Virus record (IMG/VR): IMGVR_UViG_3300010885_050824
Location: 1 to 22,469 of that record
DNA: 22,469 nucleotides
Source: a virus
Reading direction: 5' to 3' (one strand)
The translations under genes were made by a program, and so were the position numbers. Shown here piece by piece: positions 1-7,823 of this stretch. The notes beneath the pieces were generated by a model. That model was not told the origin of the DNA and ran no database searches. It saw nothing but the letters and a program-made list of their open reading frames with translations. The stretch's first letter is position 1, and each line of letters opens with the position of its first letter.

Positions 1-165
1 GATGCCGTTTTTTTGCTTGACTGTTTTGTATGTGGTTTTTGAAAATTTAGCTAGTTTTTTGCCTATGTACTTGCGACCAGAAAGATTATTGGTGATCAGG
101 TAAACAAATCCTATGCATTCTTCAGGCAGTGTCTCAACTGGGGTGTTTTGATAAAGCCATGTCAT
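1..165 (-). CDS. GIY-YIG-type endonuclease-like protein, N-terminal fragment (cut by window edge)
   Basis: The minus-strand frame opens with ATG at 165-163 and stays open for 55 codons to base 1, where the window cuts it. After about 17 residues the translation reads GFVYLITNN followed by KYIGKK. This matches the paired GIY and YIG strands of GIY-YIG nucleases, with FVY in place of GIY. Related small proteins in T4-like phages are annotated as putative or Seg-like homing endonucleases. The catalytic Arg and Glu further along the fold lie outside the window, so activity cannot be judged. The 42-base gap before it is the largest between minus-strand genes, and I see no strong ribosome binding site at the usual distance. 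The gene may therefore be a separate insertion or be weakly translated. Confidence 0.6.
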   Translation of the reverse strand, partial: MTWLYQNTPVETLPEECIGFVYLITNNLSGRKYIGKKLAKFSKTTYKTVKQKNGI

Positions 166-207
166 GCGAGAATTTGTTGTATTACCTTTGCAGTATAGTT
201 ATCTCTT

Positions 208-1239
208 TCACCATGTTGTAGCATATTTTTCATCAACCACTGAGCTCTTGCATTTGGTCTGGCATTCTTGCCAGCGAAATGTTTGTAACTCAGCTGCCCA
301 AAATGGGTCTATAATCGAATCTGCAAGTGTTCTCTTATGTAAATTAAAGTTGTTTGCTATTTGTTGCCAGTCTGAATTGTGATTATATCTATTGGCTACC
401 CAGCAGCAGGGGAATAATCTGCCTTGAGCATCAATGTACAATCCTTTGTTGCCTATCTCGCATAACGGCGTTACACCATTACGACTTTTGGTTTGATTGA
501 ATAATTTGTTGTTTGTGAATGGGATTGTTTCCCACTCTCCTGCTTCTGATAGAACAGTAACTTCGCGTTCAAAGCGATGTGTACTGCTGACAAATTTTAC
601 ACTAGGTTGCAGTGGATCTTCCACACCATATGAAGGATACACGCTGCCAAACTTTGTGCTCTTGGTCAATTGAAATTTGTCTACGCCAAGTTGTTTTGCA
701 AGATTTTGCATGAAGTCTAATTTGTTTTCGTTGAACTTGAATGCAATTGCGGCCCAGACTATCTGACAGCTACTTGCTGCTCTGAGAGCTTGTAGTCCAG
801 TAATGATACTGTCGTAATCGCTGTTCACACGATACAAGTTATTGCTAGCGTTATCATATCCGTCAATGCTAAAGTGTACACTATCGTGTGATTCCAGGCA
901 CAGTCCAAGCTCATTCCACCAGGATACTTTTTTATGACTACCATTGGTCACAATCACAATCTCCACAGGCTTGATGCTTTTGATGTACTGTATTACAGGT
1001 ATCAGATCATGGGCGTATATAGGATCACCGTCATCGCCGCAGAATGTGATTTTCTCTACGTTGGCCAACACAAATTCAGGAGTAAAATTGCGCTTGAAGA
1101 ATTCTAAATCTAGTTCAGTATTGACTAAACCATCAGGCACTTCCTGACGGGCACATCTAGGACACCGCAGTGTACACTTGCTGGATATCTCAATGTGAAA
1201 ATGCCAAGTAGCTAACATAGTTGTGTTTCTCTTTGCCAT
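208..1239 (-). CDS. Radical SAM protein with SPASM-like C-terminal cysteines (copy 1)
   Basis: This 343-residue protein carries the radical SAM signature CxxxCxxC at C22, C26 and C29, the ligands for the 4Fe-4S cluster that cleaves S-adenosylmethionine. GDDGDP at 68-73 sits where the family has its GGEP-type SAM-binding motif, and SIDG at 124-127 marks a core beta strand. The C-terminal part adds C260, a PCCW motif (C278, C279), then C326 and C330. This suggests a SPASM or twitch-type auxiliary iron-sulfur site. The substrate cannot be told from sequence. ATG at 1239 is the longest start; Met8 (base 1218) is preceded by AGAG at about 10 bases and is a credible alternative. It overlaps the upstream radical SAM gene by 28 bases, so the two are probably co-translated. 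It resembles that neighbour across its whole length, so the pair are tandem paralogues. Confidence 0.85.
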   Translation of the reverse strand: MAKRNTTMLATWHFHIEISSKCTLRCPRCARQEVPDGLVNTELDLEFFKRNFTPEFVLANVEKITFCGDDGDPIYAHDLIPVIQYIKSIKPVEIVIVTNGSHKKVSWWNELGLCLESHDSVHFSIDGYDNASNNLYRVNSDYDSIITGLQALRAASSCQIVWAAIAFKFNENKLDFMQNLAKQLGVDKFQLTKSTKFGSVYPSYGVEDPLQPSVKFVSSTHRFEREVTVLSEAGEWETIPFTNNKLFNQTKSRNGVTPLCEIGNKGLYIDAQGRLFPCCWVANRYNHNSDWQQIANNFNLHKRTLADSIIDPFWAAELQTFRWQECQTKCKSSVVDEKYATTW

Positions 1240-2108
1240 TGGTTACTAAAACTGGAGCCACCATCCTTGGATCCACATGTGTCTAGGCAAACAATATTGG
1301 GTTGCAAACTAGTCCACGAATTCTGAACACTGTCAAAGTCGGTGACAAAATCTCTTTGTCTTGAGCCCAACCAACAGCAAGGACTCATGTTGCCTTGGGA
1401 ATCAATGTATACGCTCTGTTCTCTAAGCACATGGCAATCTACCTGTGTCGAAACCACTTGCGGCAGCTGCCAGGCTACAGGTGCTTCAAGTCGATCTGTG
1501 AATCCACGCCGGCTGATCTTGGCACGAAACCAAGAGAAGCCCATGTCACGTGCCAGTTGTTCGCATTCGTCTACCTGATGCTGGTTGTGCTTGTACACCA
1601 GCATATCCCAGTGTGCAGCACCGCCAGCTTCTATGAATGCCTGTGCGTTCTGCATCAGTTTGCTCCATTTCACATTTTTTCGATACACCTCGTTTGTGTT
1701 AGCCAATCCGTCGATGCTGAACACCACGTAATCCAGCGGCTGATTGAATATGGTGCCTAGCGCATGCCACCACATGGTGGTTTGTACGCCACCGTTGCTG
1801 TTCATGCCCAGGGTGATATTGGGATTCTGACTTCTAAAATAATTGTAGATATCCAAGGTGTATTTGCCAGCAGCAGGATCACCGTAGTTGCCACACATGA
1901 ACATCTTGCGGAGTTGTGCAATTTGATCAGTGGTAAAGTGTTTGAGAATCTGCTCTACTGTGAGATGATGCTGACGATCCTTGCGGAAGTCCTGATCAGT
2001 TTCGCGGGCACACAAAGCACACGCGGCTTGGCACACATCTGTGGGTTCTAAATGCAAGACTTGAATGCTACGCAAGTTCAACCTCGGTGTTGTAGTTGGT
2101 GAATCCAT
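1212..2108 (-). CDS. Radical SAM protein with SPASM-like C-terminal cysteines (copy 2)
   Basis: This 298-residue protein has the CxxxCxxC cluster motif at C26, C30 and C33 and GNYGDP at 73-78 as the SAM-binding loop. SIDG lies at 131-134. Its C-terminal cysteines are C225, PCCW at C244/C245, C274 and C278, in the same order as in the adjacent paralogue. The shared pattern (CARxE or CARQE after the cluster, xGDP, a WW pair, SIDG, YIDxQGxxxPCCW) shows descent from a common gene. The start at 2108 lies inside the end of the gp46 gene (41-base overlap) and is preceded by GAAAG. The next Met would remove the cluster cysteines, so this start is needed. Family members act on peptides, RNA, nucleotides or other small molecules; nothing here picks one. 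Confidence 0.85.
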   Translation of the reverse strand: MDSPTTTPRLNLRSIQVLHLEPTDVCQAACALCARETDQDFRKDRQHHLTVEQILKHFTTDQIAQLRKMFMCGNYGDPAAGKYTLDIYNYFRSQNPNITLGMNSNGGVQTTMWWHALGTIFNQPLDYVVFSIDGLANTNEVYRKNVKWSKLMQNAQAFIEAGGAAHWDMLVYKHNQHQVDECEQLARDMGFSWFRAKISRRGFTDRLEAPVAWQLPQVVSTQVDCHVLREQSVYIDSQGNMSPCCWLGSRQRDFVTDFDSVQNSWTSLQPNIVCLDTCGSKDGGSSFSNQWQRETQLC

Positions 2109-4149
2109 TTTCTTTCACAACCTTGAGTATGTTTTCTACTCGTCCACTCAGCTCGTCTCTATGACTCACAAGCCAGATACTCTTGTGACGTTCACGACTC
2201 ATGCGTTTGAGCAAGGCCAGAGCATTCTCTACACCTGCTGTGTCTAGTCCATTGTCAATTAGTTCATCCACAAACAACAAGTTGATTGGAGAGTACAGGC
2301 TTTCCCAAACGTCACGGAATGCAAAATTAAGGCTCAAGATCAGTCTGGTGCGTTCACCACGGCTGAGATTGTCAAAGTCTAGTTCACGACCCAGTTCTTC
2401 AATGCTGACACTGAGATCGTTTTGAAACTTTACAGTGTGCGGCAAACCAATACGATCCAGATAGTGTGTGAGTCTTGCGTTGAGATAACTCAAGTTTTGA
2501 TCAATGATCTTCTTACGAACAAAACTGTCCTTGCTGGTCAGTAGTTTGAGTAAAAAGTCCTGATGCTCTTGCAGTCGATTGAGATCGTTCAAGGCATCAT
2601 AACTCACAATCTGTAGAGCCTGATTGGTCATGTCGTCGATCTGATCAGTATAGGGATCAGTCTCGGCTGTTTTGTTTGTGATCTGTTGCAACAGGTTGGC
2701 AACTTGACTCATGTGTGTGATAGCCTTGGCTTCAGTGTCGTAGTGAGTAACTGGTTGAGCACCCAGCACAATCTCAGTATATTCTGACACCTGTTCAGTA
2801 TAGGGGTCAAGTTCGTCAAGTTTGGCATCAATTTGCTTTTGAATATTTTCCAACTCGCTTGAATGTCGTATGGCTTCTGCTTCGGTGCGATAATGTGTGA
2901 CAGGCCGTGTGCCTAATGCGCCTAGTGCCGCTAGTGCCGCGGCATGTTCTGTCAGCTGACTAGTCGTGGCCGCAGACTGTAGTGCAGCTTCTTGCAGGGT
3001 CTTTCGTTTGGCTTCCAGCACTGCTTCGTGGCTTCCATCGTGGAACTCTTGTCCACAAGCATAACACTTGTGTTCTTCTAGTTCGGCAATCTCTGTACTC
3101 AGTTTAGCGATAGAGGTTTTCTCTCGAACCTCATCAGAACGGCAACGAGCAATTGATTTTTCAAGATCCGCAATGTTCTTGGCTTGGTGCGTGTGCGCAA
3201 CCAGAGCGGTATGTGCAGCCAGTTCAGCCCCAATGTCAATGTGGCTCAGTAGATCATAGTTGGCTCTAAATTCAGCCACATCTCGAAATTGTTTTTGTCT
3301 CCAGGCGGTTTGTCTAGCCACCAAGGCAGTATGAGCATCCTGCGATTTCTTTTGTTGATTGTAGACAGCAAGGGCTTGATGGGCCAACAATTCAGCTTCA
3401 ATGTTGATTTGTGTTAGGTCAGCATACTGTGTGGCTAGATATTCAAGATCACTGTCTTGCTTTTTTTGCCACAGCACTCGCCGTCGCCGGAGGCTTTCAA
3501 TCTGTTCTGCAATGCGGCTGTTGGCTTCGACTACTGCTCTGATTCTAAATTCTTCTTGAGATACAGCATCTTTGGTACCTCTGGCCAGTTCTTTGATTGC
3601 ATCAGCACGTTCGCTCAGCAGGGTAATGCCCAACAACTGTTCAATAATAGTTCGTTGATCATTGGCTTTCAACCCAAGAAACGGTTCGGTATAGGTGTTA
3701 AGAGCCACAACGTGTTTGAACATGTCGTGACTCATGTTCATGATGCGTTCCACAGCGTCTTGTGTTTCTCTTGAATCACCTTGTGCTTCGTCTGTGGCCA
3801 CAGTGGCTTCGTTGTTCACATAGAACTTGAGTACGTTGGGTTTGCGGCCACGTTCAATTCTGTATTCAGCACCGTTGACTGCAAACTCCAGACTGACCAG
3901 CATGTTTTTGCCATTGGTCTTGTTTACCAGATTGTCCTTGCGGATGTTGCTGAGAGCGTTACCATACAAGGCATAGCTGAGTGCATTGATGATTGTGGTT
4001 TTGCCTGTGCCGTTGCGTGATCCGTCACCGCCAAGATCAAGATTCTCGCCCAAGACCAAGGTAATGTCCTTGCGATCAAAGTTGATGGCCTGGGTAGCGG
4101 CACCCACGCTCATGAAGTTTCGAACAGTGAGATTTTTAATTTGTATCAA
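2068..4149 (-). CDS. 46: SbcC/Rad50-like recombination nuclease subunit (T4 gp46 homologue)
   Basis: This is the ATPase subunit of the phage Mre11-Rad50-like complex. With gp47 it resects DNA ends for recombination-dependent replication and helps degrade host DNA. In the 693 residues I see a Walker A loop ending GTGKTT (47-52) with an insertion typical of marine T4-like homologues. Then come a long coiled coil, a zinc hook CYAC (C362, C365), the ABC signature LSRGER (595-600), Walker B LLFVDE (624-629) and the switch His in VSHRDE (H663). T4 gp46 is shorter (about 560 residues); the extra length lies in the coiled coil. The start is TTG at 4149, with GGAG six bases upstream. The gene overlaps its upstream neighbour by 14 bases. 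Roughly 50-residue repeats occupy both coil arms (see repeat entry). Confidence 0.95.
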   Translation of the reverse strand: MIQIKNLTVRNFMSVGAATQAINFDRKDITLVLGENLDLGGDGSRNGTGKTTIINALSYALYGNALSNIRKDNLVNKTNGKNMLVSLEFAVNGAEYRIERGRKPNVLKFYVNNEATVATDEAQGDSRETQDAVERIMNMSHDMFKHVVALNTYTEPFLGLKANDQRTIIEQLLGITLLSERADAIKELARGTKDAVSQEEFRIRAVVEANSRIAEQIESLRRRRVLWQKKQDSDLEYLATQYADLTQINIEAELLAHQALAVYNQQKKSQDAHTALVARQTAWRQKQFRDVAEFRANYDLLSHIDIGAELAAHTALVAHTHQAKNIADLEKSIARCRSDEVREKTSIAKLSTEIAELEEHKCYACGQEFHDGSHEAVLEAKRKTLQEAALQSAATTSQLTEHAAALAALGALGTRPVTHYRTEAEAIRHSSELENIQKQIDAKLDELDPYTEQVSEYTEIVLGAQPVTHYDTEAKAITHMSQVANLLQQITNKTAETDPYTDQIDDMTNQALQIVSYDALNDLNRLQEHQDFLLKLLTSKDSFVRKKIIDQNLSYLNARLTHYLDRIGLPHTVKFQNDLSVSIEELGRELDFDNLSRGERTRLILSLNFAFRDVWESLYSPINLLFVDELIDNGLDTAGVENALALLKRMSRERHKSIWLVSHRDELSGRVENILKVVKENGFTNYNTEVELA
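2608..2907 (-). repeat. Tandem 50-residue repeat in the second coiled-coil arm of gp46
   Basis: Residues 415-464 and 465-514 align without gaps and are identical at about half of positions (24 of 50 by eye). Each begins PVTHYxTEAxAIxH and contains DPYTxQ about 33 residues later. On the other side of the zinc hook, residues 244-265 and 299-322 also resemble each other (INIEAELLAHQAL and IDIGAELAAHTAL), so both arms appear to be built by duplication. Confidence 0.75.
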
Positions 4150-4966
4150 CCAGAACTCCGTGTTTGTCTAACATTGTAACAATTTCCTGGGTGTTTGTAA
4201 ACCAGTTTGAATAATCGTTATGTGGTACCTCTATGCCAAACTCTAACCAAATATAGTAATAAATGACTGCTTGATTCCACACATCAACTATGTGCATGAG
4301 ATCAAATAAAACATTATTTTTTACACAATTTATAACAATTTTTGCATCTTGTATTGGTGTAATATATTTTTGATTTGCTGCCTGCCATTTTTTCCAGATG
4401 TTGTCAAATGGGTCTAGCTCTATCCCGCAAGATTCCAACGCAATTGATAGATCGGTATAGTCAATCATGTTGTCAATCTTTAGTGCAAAATTTATGCTGT
4501 TGGGTTTCCAAGCCGATCTTAGTGGATGATCACGTAAAAACAAAAAATATTTTTCTCGTCTAGCCCACAAATTCTGAGTATTCCAGATGTCAATAGATAA
4601 TTCACATTCAAGATTGCTCTCCATAGCTTTGTCTATCATGGTTTGAGCAACAATGGGCCAAGTATAATCAGTGTAGCAAATTTTAATAATATTGGCAGTA
4701 GGGAAGACAGATTTGAATTGTTCGCTTTCATCCGTGATGCCGTTATCAATCAATACTGAATAATTTTTTTTGTTTTCAAACTCAAAAGTTTTTGACCAGA
4801 TACCATGTAAATATTTAGGTACAACTAAATCAATATTGTGACTATTTCCGTTGTTGCTGAATGTTAGTTGCTTTTTTGGTCTAACAAAATTTTTACCATG
4901 CAATGATAGAATTGCATTAATAAAGTGGCCGAATCCTCCACTAGGATACCAAACACAGTAGATCAT
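4136..4966 (-). CDS. Unknown protein, paralogue A of an interleaved pair (YP-x-G-G loop family)
   Basis: I do not recognise this 276-residue protein as a named family. Its N-terminus has YPSGGFGHFI (7-16), a glycine-rich loop after a beta strand. GNSH follows at 40-43, then a WARRE motif (134-138). The C-terminal third is rich in Trp and Tyr and ends with a leucine-rich helix. All four features recur in the same order in the gene at 5973-6884, so the two are diverged paralogues. The loop position and helical C-terminus loosely recall sulfotransferase-like P-loop proteins, where a YPKSGT loop binds PAPS, but the Lys-Ser/Thr is missing and I do not assign that function. The gene overlaps gp47 by 4 bases and gp46 by 14. 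It is clearly more AT-rich than its neighbours (sampled 60-base lines 23-35% GC against about 37-57% in gp46), which suggests acquisition. Confidence 0.8.
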   Translation of the reverse strand: MIYCVWYPSGGFGHFINAILSLHGKNFVRPKKQLTFSNNGNSHNIDLVVPKYLHGIWSKTFEFENKKNYSVLIDNGITDESEQFKSVFPTANIIKICYTDYTWPIVAQTMIDKAMESNLECELSIDIWNTQNLWARREKYFLFLRDHPLRSAWKPNSINFALKIDNMIDYTDLSIALESCGIELDPFDNIWKKWQAANQKYITPIQDAKIVINCVKNNVLFDLMHIVDVWNQAVIYYYIWLEFGIEVPHNDYSNWFTNTQEIVTMLDKHGVLVDTN

Positions 4967-5976
4967 AGATTTTGATAGATCTTCAACAGCAGTTTGTTGT
5001 CGTAGAATTCACTTTCAATGTTGGTGATTTGGTCCGTGACAATTTGATCTACTGATTCAAACTTGATCTCTCCGGGTGCCATATCTGTGTCCACAGAGCT
5101 GGACTTACTGGGTATCAGAGCCATCTCTCTAAGACCGTAGTCTTTGATAAATGTTTCTTTGACAAAGTTGGCTTCTTCGTATGAAATCTCAATGTCCAGT
5201 TGCACACGCACATGCATGCCCGGTGCCAAGATAGTGGCAGCATTGTCGATTATGTTGCTGAGACCAAACACACGATATCTGGGCTGATCTGGCCAAGCGT
5301 GAAACTCGGGCTCCTTGCCCCAATCCAGGATCATCATGCCACGCTCATCGTCACCAGCATCTGCATAGTTGTGCGGAAAACAGTTACCAATATAGGTAAT
5401 GTTCTTTTTGGTCTGTCGCTTGTGAAAGTGTCCGGTGAACACATGTTCAAAGCCGGTGAAGTGTTCACGTTGCACTTCGCCATGATCGGGCATTTCAATC
5501 TGTGCATTCATCAAGTAACCGGGCAGCTCAAAGTGCCCAAACATGTACTTGCCCGTTAGTTTGGGTATGCGTTTATGATCGTCGGCCACAAGCCAAGGTG
5601 CGATAATGACATTGCCGCTACTAAACCAGTCGTTGCAGATGTGTACATTAGGCAGATGCTTTGCCCATTCAACACTTTGTATATCGCGTTTATCGCGATA
5701 ATACAAATCGTGATTTCCAGGAATAAAATACACATTGCTAAAATTATCATTCATGTGCTCCAGTGCTTGCAGGCTGTAGTTGAGTGTGACAATATTGAGA
5801 CTGGCTCGATTGTTGTGCCAGTCACCCAGAAACAAGCAGGTCTCGCAACCTTCTGATTTGGCCTTGGCTGTGGCCCACTTCACAAAGTTTAGGCAGTCCT
5901 CGTTATGCTGAGTGCTGTTGCTCTTGAGTCCAAAATGTATGTCCGTGAATACCGCGGCTTTGTGAAATAGATTCAT
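4963..5976 (-). CDS. 47: SbcD/Mre11-like recombination nuclease subunit (T4 gp47 homologue)
   Basis: This is the calcineurin-type metallophosphoesterase partner of gp46, providing the exo/endonuclease active site of the complex. The 337 residues (T4 gp47 is about 339) show the full metal-ligand series: DIH (D12, H14), GDWHN (D52), GNHD (N88, H89, D90), GHFE (H148) and GHFHKR (H183, H185). The last 150 residues would form the capping domain and the site that docks on the gp46 coiled coil. The start at 5976 overlaps the upstream stop as ATGA, suggesting coupled translation, and no clear ribosome binding site is visible. In this genome gp46 and gp47 are separated by one paralogue of an unknown family, so the two subunits are not adjacent. 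Confidence 0.95.
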   Translation of the reverse strand: MNLFHKAAVFTDIHFGLKSNSTQHNEDCLNFVKWATAKAKSEGCETCLFLGDWHNNRASLNIVTLNYSLQALEHMNDNFSNVYFIPGNHDLYYRDKRDIQSVEWAKHLPNVHICNDWFSSGNVIIAPWLVADDHKRIPKLTGKYMFGHFELPGYLMNAQIEMPDHGEVQREHFTGFEHVFTGHFHKRQTKKNITYIGNCFPHNYADAGDDERGMMILDWGKEPEFHAWPDQPRYRVFGLSNIIDNAATILAPGMHVRVQLDIEISYEEANFVKETFIKDYGLREMALIPSKSSSVDTDMAPGEIKFESVDQIVTDQITNIESEFYDNKLLLKIYQNL

Positions 5977-6884
5977 GTGGGTTTGGGTTGATATAGTAAC
6001 TCATGCAAGTGTACACTATTTGTGGGGAACTTGTCAAGCTCGTGACACTGAATTTCGTATCCAAGGTTTCTCAATTGCCATTGAATCCAAGCCTCACTGG
6101 GCAACGATAACGGTTCCCATGAAAAATTTTGATTGTTGGTTACTGCTAATATGATATCGGCACATAGCGCATCATGATGTAGATATTTTTGATTTTTTAA
6201 ATTTTGTTCATGAAACGGCAACAAGTCCTGAATAGGACGCACATACGCTAGGTCACAAAACAAACTTATTTTTTGTAAAGTTTCTTCAAAATTATTCAGA
6301 AAGTCTCTAACAGTGATTATACAACACCTGGGGTTTTGCCAACGATCAGGATGATACCATTCTACTTGATCATGCCAAGCAGGCATAAAATACAAACTCA
6401 AAAACTCTCTTCGAATCCAGACAGGAATGTCTTGTATTTCTGTGCCAGGCGTCACTGGCCAATTTTGATAAAGTTTGTTTGCATCAGCGGACTCCGCAAT
6501 CAAAAATTTGTCGGTCCACCAGTTGTTCCAAATTTTAGTAAAAAAATTATTGATAGTTAACAATACAGAATCTTGATCAGGGTAAATATAGATCATGTGT
6601 TGCACAATATCACAAACTTGATCTAATCTGTCTGATATTGAATGTTGCTGTTGAGTTTTGGGATGGAATCTTACGAATTTCTCTAATTGATTTACACTTA
6701 AAAATTTAGGAACATTGCCAACTTCTAAGAAATTGCCTTTGAATTTATGACTATTTCCTGATTCAGTAAATGGTGAACTCAGCGACTGATCGGTGCTGGT
6801 AAGACTAGTCAAGCACCATTCAAGATATGTACCATATGTTCCCCCAGGATATGCAATAGGCACAGTACTGCTGAGTTCATGCAT
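5973..6884 (-). CDS. Unknown protein, paralogue B of an interleaved pair (YP-x-G-G loop family)
   Basis: This 303-residue protein has no function I can name. It shares with the gene at 4136-4966 an N-terminal YPGGTYGTYL loop (12-21), a GNSH motif (43-46), a WIRRE motif (156-160) and a C-terminal pattern. In that pattern a Trp-rich helix leads into LGYEI and a PTNS-containing segment before a Leu-rich end. It has a longer middle section with many aromatic residues (NNWW, WYHPDRW). No signal peptide or membrane segment is evident. It overlaps gp47 by 4 bases (ATGA) and gp55 by 8, so it is part of the same transcript. Sampled lines are 25-32% GC, lower than gp47 and gp55. A sulfotransferase-like or other nucleotide-binding fold is possible but unproven. 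Confidence 0.8.
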   Translation of the reverse strand: MHELSSTVPIAYPGGTYGTYLEWCLTSLTSTDQSLSSPFTESGNSHKFKGNFLEVGNVPKFLSVNQLEKFVRFHPKTQQQHSISDRLDQVCDIVQHMIYIYPDQDSVLLTINNFFTKIWNNWWTDKFLIAESADANKLYQNWPVTPGTEIQDIPVWIRREFLSLYFMPAWHDQVEWYHPDRWQNPRCCIITVRDFLNNFEETLQKISLFCDLAYVRPIQDLLPFHEQNLKNQKYLHHDALCADIILAVTNNQNFSWEPLSLPSEAWIQWQLRNLGYEIQCHELDKFPTNSVHLHELLYQPKPT

Positions 6885-7797
6885 CTTCTTTTTCTACCGC
6901 AGGGTAGGTGGTGATAGTAACCGGACCGCTCATGGCTGCCATTGAGTGCTTGCCAGAATTTTGTCGAGTCCATGAAGGATTGAGTCCGTTCATCTCCAGA
7001 ATGTCATCGCGAATGTTTTGACTTTTCTTTTCAATGTTCAGGATACGAGTAAAGCTATTGGTAATAGCGGCAGTATAATACGCAAAAGGATTCTGCGATT
7101 TTGACTCGTCAAATTGTAATCCAATCTGGCTGAGTTGTAACAGGGCTTGTCCGCGCATCTCTTCATTGTAGGTGTATCCTCTCCAGTTTGATCTTGTGGC
7201 ATAACGCTCACACAGCTTCATAAACATCATGGCCAGCTTTCTAGTCATGTCACCGTGGTCTTTTGAAAACTCTCCTGTTTCAAGATCGCCTTTCCAGTGA
7301 CTCTTGCCAACCACAAACGGTATCTTGGCGTCGTCTATGCGATAGTGAAAAAACGGAGGAAAGTTCACTCGAATGTGTGTGGGATCAAGCATTGGCGCAT
7401 CAATCAAGTCAGTTAAAGGATCTTCAATCACTTCATCCAGTTCTAGTAGATCTTCTAGTTTGCTGCGCTTTTTTGCTTCGGCCTTGGTGATTTTCTTTGG
7501 TGCCATGGGCACATGTTCCCAGGTCATGATGCGAAACACAATGTCTGTGTTGGGTATTTTTTTTGGATCAAGTATCTCACCGGTTTCACGTTTGATACGA
7601 TCCGCACGATTTCTACGGGCTTCTGCAATGGTTTTTTGATTGATCTTGCTTAGACTTGGCAGAATAATATCGCACTGGTGATCTAGATCAGGATCTCTAT
7701 AAGCACAGTAGTTTTTCTTGCTGGAATGAATCTCTTTGAGAATATCTCTGTTGTTGAGATAATTGGTTTTTGGTGTGGTCCTTGCGATGATTGCCAT
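6877..7797 (-). CDS. 55: Late-transcription sigma factor (T4 gp55-like) with a large internal insertion
   Basis: T4 gp55 is a small sigma-70-family protein that directs host RNA polymerase to late promoters of TATAAATA type. The N-terminus here (NYLNNRDILKEI, 12-23) matches the NYVNNKELLQAI start of T4 gp55. Residues about 185-262 match its main helical region: WRGYTYNEEM, then QFDESKSQNPFAYYT, then a basic helix ending NIEKKSQ. Between them lie about 135-150 residues with no counterpart in T4 gp55 (185 residues in all). The insert has a basic stretch (60-71), an acidic stretch (112-134) and an aromatic patch (145-168). The C-terminus lacks an obvious LDFLYE-type clamp-binding tail. ATG at 7797 has AAGGA nine bases upstream and heads the leftward operon behind a sigma-70-like promoter. 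Confidence 0.82.
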   Translation of the reverse strand: MAIIARTTPKTNYLNNRDILKEIHSSKKNYCAYRDPDLDHQCDIILPSLSKINQKTIAEARRNRADRIKRETGEILDPKKIPNTDIVFRIMTWEHVPMAPKKITKAEAKKRSKLEDLLELDEVIEDPLTDLIDAPMLDPTHIRVNFPPFFHYRIDDAKIPFVVGKSHWKGDLETGEFSKDHGDMTRKLAMMFMKLCERYATRSNWRGYTYNEEMRGQALLQLSQIGLQFDESKSQNPFAYYTAAITNSFTRILNIEKKSQNIRDDILEMNGLNPSWTRQNSGKHSMAAMSGPVTITTYPAVEKEDA

Positions 7798-7806
7798 TAA
7801 GACAGG

Positions 7807-7811
7807 TCCTT
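7807..7811 (-). promoter_or_regulatory. Ribosome binding site of the gp55-like gene
   Basis: AAGGA on the minus strand, nine bases before the ATG at 7797. It is one of the clearest ribosome binding sites among the minus-strand genes and fixes the gp55 start. Confidence 0.75.
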
Positions 7812-7823
7812 AAAATATTACTT

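Noticed and set aside
1-2108. Searched for a small precursor peptide beside the radical SAM genes that would suggest a modified-peptide (RiPP) pathway.
   Set aside because: The genes overlap, the only gap is 42 bases, and the next gene is a GIY-YIG-like nuclease; no candidate peptide is seen within the window, although one could lie beyond the left edge.
4136-6884. Assigning the paralogue pair as sulfotransferases.
   Set aside because: The N-terminal glycine loop is in the right place, but the Lys-Ser/Thr of the PAPS loop and the usual second PAPS-binding motif are not clearly present in either copy.
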